Of a stretch of 7,414 nucleotides of DNA, positions 1 to 5,951 are shown in pieces. Location of the stretch: the NCBI GenBank assembly GCA_013695245.1, contig JACDAW010000408.1, forward strand, positions 1 through 7,414, read 5' to 3'. The number at the start of each line of letters is the position of its first letter. The stretch's first letter is position 1. The position numbers and the translations under genes are program-made. Below the pieces are notes generated by a model, which saw only the letters and a program-made list of their open reading frames with translations, searched no databases and had not been told where the DNA came from. The DNA comes from Pyrinomonadaceae bacterium (lineage in GTDB: Bacteria > Acidobacteriota > Blastocatellia > Pyrinomonadales > Pyrinomonadaceae).

Positions 1-320
1 GTTTTGAGCTTCTTTAACACTTCATCTATCACAGAAGCCGGCAGCCTAACGATCAACTCCACGTCTCGCACTTTCCAATCTAAACTCTTAGCCTGATCAG
101 ATAATACCGCCCCGGTCACCTTCAAGCCTGTGGGGATAATGACCTCAAAAGGGTAGCCTTTGATTTGATTCGTAATCGGGCAGAAAATAGCTAAGCCAAC
201 CTTTCGATTATACGCAGCAGGCGAGAGGACAATAGCTGGACGCCTGCCAGCCTGCTCATGTCCAGCTTGCGGATTAAAGCTAATCCACACAGCATCACCG
301 CGACTAGGAACGTATGCCAT
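1..320 (-). CDS. mazF: MazF/PemK-family mRNA interferase toxin, 3' end cut by window
   Basis: This is the toxin of a type II toxin-antitoxin pair, a cytoplasmic ribosome-independent endoribonuclease that cleaves mRNA at short sequences. 106 codons are visible and the frame is open to the window edge. E. coli MazF has 111 residues, so only a few codons are missing. The translation starts MAYVPSRGDAVWISFNP and keeps the family core: HEQAGRRPAIVLSP (residues 21-34), CPITNQIKGYPFEV (47-60) and LSDQAKSLDW. Residues matching E. coli Glu24, Arg29 and Thr52 are E22, R27 and T50, so the active site looks intact. The ATG at 320 overlaps the mazE stop by one base (TAATG), implying translational coupling. 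Toxin activity and the cut site are not readable from sequence. Confidence 0.93.
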   Translation of the reverse strand, partial: MAYVPSRGDAVWISFNPQAGHEQAGRRPAIVLSPAAYNRKVGLAIFCPITNQIKGYPFEVIIPTGLKVTGAVLSDQAKSLDWKVRDVELIVRLPASVIDEVLKKLK

Positions 321-562
321 TACCAAGCCTCTTTCCCACGAGAGACCCCAGTATCAATTTCTTCATGCAAGTTCTGCTTTGTCACTTTCGCTAACAGGTC
401 TTCAAGGGTGAATTCCGGCTCTGCTACAGGAGCGACGATAATTTTCCCTTGCTCTAAAGAGACTTCGACCATAGAACCTTGCTCCACCTTTGATTCGACG
501 GCAAAAGATTTAGGGATGCGCAAAGCGAGACTATTACCCCATTTCTGTATTTGCACTTTCAT
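320..562 (-). CDS. mazE: MazE-family antitoxin, AbrB/SpoVT-type DNA-binding protein
   Basis: This 80-residue antitoxin neutralises the adjacent MazF and probably represses its own promoter. The N-terminal half (about 1-47) is a SpoVT/AbrB swapped-hairpin DNA-binding domain, with the hallmark start MKVQIQKWGNSLALRIPKS. The acidic C-terminal tail (about 50-80, TLEDLLAKVTKQNLHEEID) is the expected flexible toxin-binding segment. The frame is open upstream to an ATG at 598, but the start at 562 is preferred. It gives the canonical MKVQIQKWGNS start and has AGGAG at 574-570, seven bases ahead; the upstream ATG lies inside the proposed -10 region. The stop overlaps the mazF start by one base. Confidence 0.93.
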   Translation of the reverse strand: MKVQIQKWGNSLALRIPKSFAVESKVEQGSMVEVSLEQGKIIVAPVAEPEFTLEDLLAKVTKQNLHEEIDTGVSRGKEAW

Positions 563-577
563 CACAAATCTCCTTTC

Positions 578-618
578 GTATCTACAAGGAAGATACATAA
601 TAAGACGTGATTTCGCAA
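578..618 (-). promoter_or_regulatory. Probable mazEF promoter with overlapping palindromic operator
   Basis: On the minus strand TTGCGA (618-613) and TATCTT (595-590) are 17 bp apart, each matching four of six consensus positions. A perfect 6-bp inverted repeat, GTATCT / AGATAC with a 7-bp centre, covers 578-596 and overlaps the -10. That is a sensible place for autorepression by MazE or a MazEF complex. The promoter lies inside the cassette, so mazEF could be expressed independently of any integron Pc promoter. No experimental support; the assignment rests on spacing and position only. Confidence 0.5.
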
Positions 619-642
619 TGGCTGAGATTCAGGATATGGAAA

Positions 643-753
643 GCATAACGCCCGAATTAACCCGCGCCGAGCGCAGGCATTCAATTTACAACGCGAGGAA
701 GCATCTTGAAAAGAATGCTATCGAGGCGTCGGGTTGAATGAGTTGTTAGATGC
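643..753 (-). other. attC recombination site of cassette 1
   Basis: This is the 111-bp site at the 3' end of cassette 1. On the minus strand the boxes are R'' GCATCTAAC (753-745), L'' AACCCGACGC (735-726), L' GCGCGGGTT (667-659) and R' GTTATGC (649-643). L'' pairs with L' over nine bases except for one extra base in L'' (position 729). This is the extrahelical base expected in a folded attC, and its position fixes the orientation as leftward. The spacers between R and L boxes are nine bases on both sides. A further stem, GCATTC/GAATGC (677-682 and 713-718), sits in the variable terminal region. R'' starts 11 bases after the DUF2442 stop, a typical cassette spacing. R'' pairs perfectly over nine bases with the first bases of cassette 1 (1296-1288), as expected for the excised circle. 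Confidence 0.9.
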
Positions 754-763
754 GGGATTTGGC

Positions 764-1039
764 TTAAGACGCTTTCGCTAATGGCTCACGCGGCGCAGGT
801 GCACCGCGTAACATTCCCTCTGTGCTTAAATCTTCATCTACGTCTTCCCAATGAATGCCATAGCCCCCGCCGATGATGCGCCAATTCTTCCTTTGCTCTT
901 CGGTAGCATTCAATAAGCGCGGATACCATACAAGGGGCACACTGATGCGTCTGCCGTCCATCAGATGAACGGTCAACATGTCTTCTGTAAACTCTACATC
1001 TGCGACCCGCTCATCAGCCGCCAATGCTAAAATACCCAT
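764..1039 (-). CDS. DUF2442 domain protein, second gene of cassette pair
   Basis: This 91-residue protein of the DUF2442 family has no established biochemical function. The family signature is clear: DGRRISVPL (29-37), WYPRLLNAT (38-46), and the C-terminal IGGGYGIHWEDVDEDLS (56-72) followed by GMLRGAP. It has no signal peptide or membrane segment, so it is probably cytoplasmic. GGAGG at 1050-1046, six bases before the ATG at 1039, lies inside the upstream DUF4160 gene. The two genes overlap by 26 bp in different frames, pointing to coupled translation. DUF2442 and DUF4160 genes are recurrent neighbours in bacteria. The pairing resembles toxin-antitoxin modules, but that role is inference here. 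The stop is 11 bases from the attC. Confidence 0.9.
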   Translation of the reverse strand: MGILALAADERVADVEFTEDMLTVHLMDGRRISVPLVWYPRLLNATEEQRKNWRIIGGGYGIHWEDVDEDLSTEGMLRGAPAPREPLAKAS

Positions 1040-1256
1040 TCCACGCCTCCACCAACTGTATTTGATTTTCCCTCACAATCTGCTCAACCTGCCGCAACTC
1101 TCTTGCGCTAAAGCCAAGATTAACTGCTAAAGAGACAGGATTCAACCAAAACTTAGCCGACAAATTATCGCGGTCAACATGAACATGAGGTGGTTCGTTC
1201 GGCTCATGGCTGTAAAAGTAGATGCGATACGCTCTATGTCTCAAGACTGTCGGCAT
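1014..1256 (-). CDS. DUF4160 domain protein, first gene of cassette pair
   Basis: This 80-residue protein belongs to the DUF4160 family, whose function is not established. The family pattern is complete: MPTVLRHRAYRIYFYSHEPN at the start, EPPHVHVDRD (21-30) with two histidines, AKFWLNPVSL (34-43), then a helical C-terminus with LVEAWNGYF (68-76). It is the promoter-proximal gene of cassette 1 and overlaps the DUF2442 start by 26 bp. No Shine-Dalgarno sequence precedes the ATG at 1256. Instead a perfect TATAAT ends only eight bases upstream, so the mRNA may be leaderless. A toxin-antitoxin-like role with DUF2442 is plausible from gene order and cassette context but not shown. Confidence 0.9.
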   Translation of the reverse strand: MPTVLRHRAYRIYFYSHEPNEPPHVHVDRDNLSAKFWLNPVSLAVNLGFSARELRQVEQIVRENQIQLVEAWNGYFSIGG

Positions 1257-1264
1257 AATGAAGC

Positions 1265-1295
1265 ATTATACTTTACCCAGTATGCGAGCATCTAA
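1265..1295 (-). promoter_or_regulatory. Probable cassette 1 promoter, very close to start codon
   Basis: On the minus strand a consensus TATAAT lies at 1270-1265, eight bases before the DUF4160 ATG. The transcript would start about at the ATG. The -35 is poor: TTAGAT at 1295-1290 (spacing 19) falls exactly on the first bases of the cassette, and AGATGC at 1293-1288 gives spacing 17. The strong -10, missing ribosome-binding site and short distance are seen; promoter activity is inferred. Confidence 0.45.
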
Positions 1296-1309
1296 CTACT
1301 GATTAAGAC

Positions 1310-1329
1310 GCATCGCGCGTGATAATACA
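1310..1329 (+). repeat. attI direct repeat, copy proximal to crossover (left)
   Basis: GCATCGCGCGTGATAATACA starts 14 bases inside the crossover. It matches the copy at 1351-1370 at 18 of 20 positions and also the two copies in the right attI. It is a candidate integrase-binding site. Confidence 0.7.
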
Positions 1330-1350
1330 ACAATGTAGGTATATTATCGA

Positions 1351-1370
1351 GCATTGTGCGTGATAATACA
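1351..1370 (+). repeat. attI direct repeat, distal copy (left)
   Basis: GCATTGTGCGTGATAATACA begins 41 bp after the first copy, close to four turns of B-DNA, so both would lie on the same face of the helix. Bases 1358-1369 also pair with the inverted copy at 1382-1393 (11 of 12, with nine perfect at 1358-1366 and 1385-1393). Confidence 0.7.
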
Positions 1371-1427
1371 TACTATATCGTGTGTTATCACGCCTGTTGC
1401 CGTCTAATCCCTATTTAGAAGTTTGTT

Positions 1428-2396
1428 ATGGATATGCAAAAACCAAAATTGCTGGAACAAGTCCGCCATGCCACTAGATTGCGACACTTGAGCCATAAAA
1501 CTGAGGAAAATTATGTTTATTATATTCGTCGTTATATCTTATTCCATCAAAAGCAACACCCTGCCGACATGGGTGCGAATGAAATTCGGGACTTCTTGAC
1601 ACACATGGCGGTTGAGGAGAATGTTGCGGCTTCGACGCAGAATGTCGCTTTCAGCGCGCTGCTGTTTTTGTATCGGGAAGTTTTGCAACAGGAATTGCCG
1701 CGCATCGAAGGTGTGGCACGGGCCCACAAACCGAAACGTGTGCCGGTCGTCTTTACACAATCAGAGGTTAAAGCGGTTATCTCGCGTTTGAGTGGTAGGC
1801 CATGTCTGATCGTTTGTTTGCTTTATGGTTCGGGGATGCGTTTAATTGAAGCTTTGCGGCTGCGCGTTAAAGACGTTGATTTCGGACGCAATCAGATTAC
1901 TGTGCGCGACGGGAAGGGAGAGAAAGATCGCGTGACCATGTTGCCGCAAACTATCGTTGAAGATTTACACCTCCATTTGAAGCGTGTCAGGTTGATGCAC
2001 GAGGAGGATTGTGCCAAAGGCTACGGCGAGGCGTGGCTGCCTTATGCTCTGAGCCGGAAGTATTTGAACGCGGGAAGCGAGTGGAGTTGGCAATACGTCT
2101 TTCCGTCAGCAAAACTTTCGCAGGCGCCGGAGGGCGGCAAAATTCGTCGTCATCACCTTTCCGAAACTCCGGTTCAGAAAATCGTGCGGCGGGCGGTGCG
2201 GGATGCAGCAATCTGCAAACAAGCTAACTGCCATACATTTCGTCATAGCTTTGCTACTCACCTGCTTGAATCACATTACGACATTCGCACCGTTCAAGAA
2301 TTGCTCGGACACAAAGATGTGCGGACGACGCAAATTTATACCCACGTTCTAAATCGCGGCGGGCGCGGCGTTACAAGCCCACTCGACGCCGGGTAG
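1428..2396 (+). CDS. intI: Integron integrase (tyrosine recombinase)
   Basis: This 322-residue site-specific recombinase of the IntI family inserts and excises gene cassettes at attI and attC sites. The N-terminal SAM-like core-binding domain spans about 5-90 and the catalytic domain about 105-312. The active-site set is complete: R138, K163, H269, R272, H295 and nucleophile Y304. Each is offset by exactly eight from class 1 IntI1 as I recall it (R146, K171, H277, R280, H303, Y312). The integron-specific insertion is present at about 193-226 (LPYALSRKYLNAGSEWSWQYVFPS region); it separates IntI from XerC/XerD. The C-terminus GGRGVTSPLDAG is also family-typical. It is divergent from the left cassettes and convergent with gcvPB. 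The start at 1428 has only a weak AGAAG ahead; the ATG at 1434 is an alternative. Confidence 0.97.
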   Translation: MDMQKPKLLEQVRHATRLRHLSHKTEENYVYYIRRYILFHQKQHPADMGANEIRDFLTHMAVEENVAASTQNVAFSALLFLYREVLQQELPRIEGVARAHKPKRVPVVFTQSEVKAVISRLSGRPCLIVCLLYGSGMRLIEALRLRVKDVDFGRNQITVRDGKGEKDRVTMLPQTIVEDLHLHLKRVRLMHEEDCAKGYGEAWLPYALSRKYLNAGSEWSWQYVFPSAKLSQAPEGGKIRRHHLSETPVQKIVRRAVRDAAICKQANCHTFRHSFATHLLESHYDIRTVQELLGHKDVRTTQIYTHVLNRGGRGVTSPLDAG

Positions 2397-2486
2397 GAAC
2401 TAAAAGCGGCCGCGTCGCGCAAAGCAACGAAAAGTGTGAAGCGAGGCGTCTCGTTCTTGGACGAAGATTTCAATCAGACGAAAACT

Positions 2487-4031
2487 TTAAGCCGCGGAGA
2501 CTTGTTCTTCAGCCTTCCAGCGTAGCACGGGTTTGCGCGCGGCGGCCGCTTCGTCGAGGCGTCCGATACGCGTGGTGTGTGGCGCATTCAAAACCGTCTC
2601 AGGGTCTTCAAGGGCTTCGCGCGCGATTTGCTTCATCGCATAAATGAATTGATCGAGTTCACCGCGCCCGACGGATTCTGTCGGCTCAATGAGCATCGCG
2701 CCTTGTACGATAAGCGGGAAGTAGATCGTCATCGGGTGAAAGCCGTAGTCAATGAGGCGCTTGGCGATGTCTAAAGTATGCACGCCTTTGCGTGATTGGC
2801 GCTTGTCGGTGAAAACAACTTCGTGCATCGGCGGAGAATCAAAAGGTTTATCGTAATCATCCTTCAATCCTTGGGCGATGTAGCGTGCGTTGAGAACGGC
2901 CGCTTCGGTGGCTTCGCGTAAGCCGTCGCGCCCGTGTGTCAGGATGTAGGAGAGGGCGCGCACGGCCATGCCGAAGTTACCGTGAAAAGCTTTGACGCGC
3001 CCGATGGATTGCGGCCGATTAAAATCAAGTTTATAAGTCTCATCTCCGCCTCTGACATCTTTAACAACTCTCGGCGTGGGCAGAAACGGTTCAAGTTCTT
3101 TTGTGCAGCAACAGGGGCCACTGCCGGGGCCGCCGCCACCGTGCGGAGTGGAAAAGGTTTTGTGCAGATTTAAATGAATCACGTCCACGCCCATGTCGCC
3201 GGGACGCGCAACGCCGACGAGCGCGTTCATGTTCGCGCCGTCCATGTAAACCAGCCCGCCCGCGTCGTGGATGATGCCGCAAATCTCTTTGATGTTGCGC
3301 TCGAAGAGTCCGAGCGTGTTGGGATTGGTGAGCATCAATCCGGCGATGTCGCCTTCGGCGCAGAGGGCGCGTAAGGCCTCTAGGTCGGTTAAACCTTCCG
3401 CAGTGGATTTAACGGTTTTAACTTTGAAGCCGGAGAGATTAGCTGAAGCCGGATTCGTGCCGTGCGCTGAATCAGGGATGAGCATCACGTTGCGACGCGG
3501 CGAGTTTGATTCCGCCACTCCATCGCGCGAGTCAAGAAGGGCGCGGATGAGCATAATGCCTGTCATCTCGCCATGCGCGCCTGCGGCCGGTTGCAATGAA
3601 ACGCCCGGTAGTCCCGTGATCTCGGCGAGGTGTTCTTGCAGTTCGTGAAGAAGTTGGAGCGCGCCTTGCGCTTCCGCGTCGGGTGCAAGCGGATGAAGAT
3701 TGGCGAATCCATTGATGCGCGCCACTTTTTCGTTAAGACGCGAATTGTATTTCATTGTGCACGAACCGAGCGGGTACATGCCGAGATCGACCGAGTAGTT
3801 CCACGTCGAGATGCGCGTGAAGTGGCGTACAACATCGGTTTCGCTGACCTCAGGCAAACCTTCGAGTTCATCATCGCGGCGAAACTCTTCGGGCACGAGT
3901 TCGTCGAGCGGAGTTTCATCAACGTCGAGCGGCGGCAGGCTGTAGCCTGTTCGTCCGGGTTGCGAACGCTCGAAGATCAAGGCTTCGTTTTGCGTAACAT
4001 GCGGAGCGGCTTTCGGTGTGTGCGACTTCAT
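2487..4031 (-). CDS. gcvPB: Glycine dehydrogenase (decarboxylating) subunit 2
   Basis: This is the PLP-binding half of the split P-protein of the glycine cleavage system. With GcvPA it decarboxylates glycine and passes aminomethyl to the lipoyl arm of GcvH. It has 514 residues, somewhat long for the family, with an extended C-terminus rich in Ala/Glu/Lys. PLP-site motifs are intact: DSAHGTNPAS (187-196), YMDGANMNA (262-270) and NLHKTFSTPHGGGGPG (288-303), with the Schiff-base lysine at K291. Right after it the protein reads GSGPCCCTKELEPFLP, where the family normally has GP followed by V and small residues. Shifting the frame over these bases gives VAAQ, so two compensating indels are likely (see findings). 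It is the last gene of the operon, 67 bp after gcvPA, with no clear Shine-Dalgarno ahead of its ATG. Confidence 0.97.
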   Translation of the reverse strand: MKSHTPKAAPHVTQNEALIFERSQPGRTGYSLPPLDVDETPLDELVPEEFRRDDELEGLPEVSETDVVRHFTRISTWNYSVDLGMYPLGSCTMKYNSRLNEKVARINGFANLHPLAPDAEAQGALQLLHELQEHLAEITGLPGVSLQPAAGAHGEMTGIMLIRALLDSRDGVAESNSPRRNVMLIPDSAHGTNPASANLSGFKVKTVKSTAEGLTDLEALRALCAEGDIAGLMLTNPNTLGLFERNIKEICGIIHDAGGLVYMDGANMNALVGVARPGDMGVDVIHLNLHKTFSTPHGGGGPGSGPCCCTKELEPFLPTPRVVKDVRGGDETYKLDFNRPQSIGRVKAFHGNFGMAVRALSYILTHGRDGLREATEAAVLNARYIAQGLKDDYDKPFDSPPMHEVVFTDKRQSRKGVHTLDIAKRLIDYGFHPMTIYFPLIVQGAMLIEPTESVGRGELDQFIYAMKQIAREALEDPETVLNAPHTTRIGRLDEAAAARKPVLRWKAEEQVSAA

Positions 4032-4098
4032 AGATTCAAAAAATAAATCGAAATTCCGAGGTGTAAATAATCAATTTTAGCAAAGCGATATGGAGCGC

Positions 4099-5448
4099 CT
4101 AAATTTTACTTGATGACGACAGTCCATCAATGAGTTTGTCGATCTCATCGCGCTTGTTTAGCTCCGTACAGCAGACGAGAATATCGTTTGGCTTGTCAGG
4201 AAAGTAGCGGGAGAGCGCGAGTCCGCCCGTGACGTTGTGCTTATTGGCGAGACGATTTAGCAGTTCGGCGGCAGCGATGGGAGCGCGCACGACGAATTCG
4301 TTGAAGCGCGGGGCAGAGTAGGGAAGCGAGAAGCCTTCAAGTTCAGCGATGCGGCGCGCGGCGTAAGCTGTTTTCTGTGCGCATTGCGTCGCCACTTCTT
4401 CGATGCCGCGTCGTCCCATTGTGGTGAGATAGACGGTTGCGGCGAGCGCAATGAGTCCTTGGTTGGTGCAAATGTTTGACGTGGCTTTTTCGCGGCGGAT
4501 ATGTTGTTCGCGCGTGGCGAGCGTAAGGACGAAACCGCGCCGCCCTTCTTTGTCAGCCGCGATTCCGACGAGGCGTCCGGGCATCTGGCGGGCGAACTTT
4601 TCTTTTGTCGCAAAAAGCCCGACAAAGGGGCCGCCGAACGAGACGGGCACGCCGAAAGATTGTCCTTCAGCAACGACGATGTCTGCATCGCACGCGCCGG
4701 GCGTCCGCAGCAGTCCGAGCGAGATGGCTTCCGTTACGCAGACGATAAAGAGCGCGCCCGCCTTGTGCGCTCGCTCCGCCATTGCTTTCAGATTTTCAAT
4801 TGAACCAAAGAAGTTGGGGGATTGAACGACGAGCGCTGCCGCAGCGTTTAAAGCCGTATCGTTTGCAATACTTGTTTGTCCGGTTTGCTCGTCAAAATCT
4901 GCGCGCACAAGTTCGATTCCGGCATGTTGCACATAAGTTTGAACGACTTCCAAATATTCTGGATGAATTGCTGGCGAGACGACGACGCGCGAGCGGCGCG
5001 TAACTCGCTCGGCCATCATCACAGCTTCGGCGAGGGCGGTCGAACCGTCGTACATCGAAGCGTTGGCGACTTCCATGCCCGTCAGTTGGCAGACGAGCGT
5101 TTGAAACTCGAAGATGGCTTGCAACGTGCCCTGCGAGATTTCGGGTTGGTAGGGCGTGTATGCGGTGAAGAATTCGGAGCGTTGAATGAGATGATCAACG
5201 ATGGTCGGGGAATAATGTGCGTATGCGCCTGCGCCTAAGAAACTCGGACGCCGCGCGGCGTGGTTGCGTTCCCCCATCGCCTCGAATTGCGCAAGCAGTT
5301 CTAATTCAGAGAGCGCCGCCGGAATATTAAGCGGTTCGCGCAGGCGTATGTCTTCGGGGAGGGAGGTGAAAAGTTCTTCAATCGAATTGAGTCCTACGCT
5401 TGCGAGCATTTCCTGCCGCTCGTCCGGCGAATTTGGAATGTAGCGCAA
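4099..5448 (-). CDS. gcvPA: Glycine dehydrogenase (decarboxylating) subunit 1
   Basis: This is the N-terminal half-equivalent of the P-protein; it pairs with GcvPB to form the active decarboxylase and carries no PLP lysine itself. From the chosen start it has 449 residues, the usual GcvPA size. Recognisable segments are RYIPNSPDERQEMLASVG at the start, SFLGAGAYAHYSPTIVDHL, FFTAYTPYQPEISQGTLQ, YDGSTALAEA, and SFGGPFVGLFA. I choose TTG at 5448 because it yields the family's normal (M)RYIPNS beginning and has AGAGGGA (5456-5450) just ahead. The frame is open to an ATG at 5514, but that would overlap gcvH by 59 bp and add 22 basic residues not normal for the family. Seven bases separate it from the gcvH stop, so translation is probably coupled. 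Confidence 0.95.
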   Translation of the reverse strand: MRYIPNSPDERQEMLASVGLNSIEELFTSLPEDIRLREPLNIPAALSELELLAQFEAMGERNHAARRPSFLGAGAYAHYSPTIVDHLIQRSEFFTAYTPYQPEISQGTLQAIFEFQTLVCQLTGMEVANASMYDGSTALAEAVMMAERVTRRSRVVVSPAIHPEYLEVVQTYVQHAGIELVRADFDEQTGQTSIANDTALNAAAALVVQSPNFFGSIENLKAMAERAHKAGALFIVCVTEAISLGLLRTPGACDADIVVAEGQSFGVPVSFGGPFVGLFATKEKFARQMPGRLVGIAADKEGRRGFVLTLATREQHIRREKATSNICTNQGLIALAATVYLTTMGRRGIEEVATQCAQKTAYAARRIAELEGFSLPYSAPRFNEFVVRAPIAAAELLNRLANKHNVTGGLALSRYFPDKPNDILVCCTELNKRDEIDKLIDGLSSSSKI

Positions 5449-5455
5449 ATCCCTC

Positions 5456-5848
5456 TTACTCCGTTTCCGCTTTAAGGTAATCTTCGTATTCGGCCGACGT
5501 GAGAAGACTGTCAACTTCGCCTGCGCTCCCCACGCGAATACGAATCATCCACGCTTCGCCGTAAGGATCGGTGTTGACTTTCTCCGGCTCATCTTGCAGC
5601 GATTCATTAACTTCGATGACTTCGCCGGAGACAGGCGAGAAAAGCTCGGAGACGGCTTTCACGGATTCGACCGAGCCGAACGCTTCGTGCGCTTCAAACT
5701 TATCGCCGACTTTCGGCAGTTCAACATAAACCACATCGCCGAGCGCGTGCTGCGCATGATCGGTGATGCCGACGGTGCCCGTCTCGCCTTCCACTTTGAT
5801 CCATTCGTGGTCTTTGCTGTAATTCAATTTTTCGGGAACGTTTGCCAT
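5456..5848 (-). CDS. gcvH: Glycine cleavage system H protein (lipoyl carrier)
   Basis: This 130-residue lipoate-bearing shuttle protein moves the aminomethyl group from the P-protein to the T-protein and then electrons to the L-protein. The family pattern is complete: YSKDHEWIKVEG (10-21), VGITDHAQHALGDVVYVELP (26-45), and the lipoylation motif GSVESVKAVSEL (58-69) with the modified lysine at K64, followed by FSPVSGEVIEVN. AGGAG at 5867-5863 is 14 bases from the ATG, slightly far for a ribosome-binding site. It sits between gcvT (103-bp gap) and gcvPA (7-bp gap). Confidence 0.97.
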   Translation of the reverse strand: MANVPEKLNYSKDHEWIKVEGETGTVGITDHAQHALGDVVYVELPKVGDKFEAHEAFGSVESVKAVSELFSPVSGEVIEVNESLQDEPEKVNTDPYGEAWMIRIRVGSAGEVDSLLTSAEYEDYLKAETE

Positions 5849-5894
5849 TGTCTTGTTCGATGCTCCTTGAATGTGTGAGCCGTCAAATACCAGC

Positions 5895-5922
5895 GACGTG
5901 ATCTCTCATCTTAACTCACGTC
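5895..5922. promoter_or_regulatory. Inverted repeat in gcvT-gcvH gap
   Basis: Perfect 7-bp arms GACGTGA (5895-5901) and TCACGTC (5916-5922) flank a 14-base centre. It lies in the only large gap inside the operon apart from the gcvPA-gcvPB gap. It could be an operator or an mRNA hairpin that sets the relative amounts of T and H proteins. There is no T-tract, so it is not a typical terminator. The role is unknown and the repeat could be chance. Confidence 0.3.
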
Positions 5923-5951
5923 CGACAAGTTTAGTTACTATCAAATTGTTG

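Larger units (their letters stand above)
1..648 (-). mobile_element. Integron gene cassette 2 (mazEF), truncated at window edge
   Basis: This is the second cassette of the left array, counted from the integrase. It begins on the minus strand just after the G of the GTTATGC core at 649-643 (crossover between 649 and 648). It runs leftward through a promoter, mazE and mazF. Its own attC should lie just beyond base 1. If the boundary is right, that attC should contain an R'' box reading GCATAAC on the minus strand, because R'' of a cassette pairs with that cassette's first bases. Toxin-antitoxin cassettes with their own promoter are well known in sedentary chromosomal integrons, where they are thought to stabilise the array. 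The boundary is seen in the sequence; the missing end is inferred. Confidence 0.8.
649..1295 (-). mobile_element. Integron gene cassette 1 (DUF4160-DUF2442)
   Basis: This complete 647-bp cassette occupies the first array position, next to the left attI. The right boundary is the crossover after G1296 in GTTAGAT (1296-1290, minus strand). The left boundary is after G649 in GTTATGC. It holds two overlapping genes on the minus strand and ends in the attC at 753-643. The first position is usually the most recently inserted cassette. Cassette start and R'' box are exactly complementary over nine bases, which supports both ends independently. Confidence 0.88.
1290..1393 (-). other. Left attI site (primary integration site beside intI)
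   Basis: This is an AT-rich, non-coding segment between intI and cassette 1. Its outer end is the crossover core GTTAGAT (1296-1290, minus strand). Bases 1294-1368 match 7367-7293 in inverted orientation at 71 of 75 positions. It contains two direct repeats of about 20 bp (1310-1329 and 1351-1370), reading GCATYGYGCGTGATAATAC on the plus strand and spaced 41 bp. This arrangement recalls the DR1/DR2 integrase-binding repeats of class 1 attI. A third, inverted copy of the core (GTGTTATCACGC, 1382-1393) is nearer intI and absent from the right copy. Identity as attI rests on position, the core and the repeats; exact limits are uncertain. Confidence 0.8.

Noticed and set aside
258..737. 159-codon plus-strand open frame over mazE
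   Set aside because: It is antisense to mazE/mazF and runs through the attC. It has no recognisable protein features, whereas the minus-strand genes are clear family members.
1310..1393. Repeated GCGTGATAATAC motif as a CRISPR array
   Set aside because: Only two direct copies occur, with a conserved rather than variable spacer that recurs at the right site, and no cas genes are present.
1394..1427. LexA/SOS box controlling intI
   Set aside because: No CTGT-N8-ACAG or other familiar LexA pattern could be seen upstream of intI. The LexA motif of this lineage is unknown to me, so SOS control stays open.
2440..2455. Hairpin between intI and gcvPB as a shared terminator
   Set aside because: A six-pair stem (AGCGAG/CTCGTT, one G-T pair) with a four-base loop exists, but no T-tract follows on either strand, so intrinsic termination is not supported.
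5449..5514. Upstream ATG start for gcvPA
   Set aside because: It would overlap gcvH by 59 bp and add 22 basic residues not seen in the family; the TTG at 5448 has a good ribosome-binding site and the normal N-terminus.
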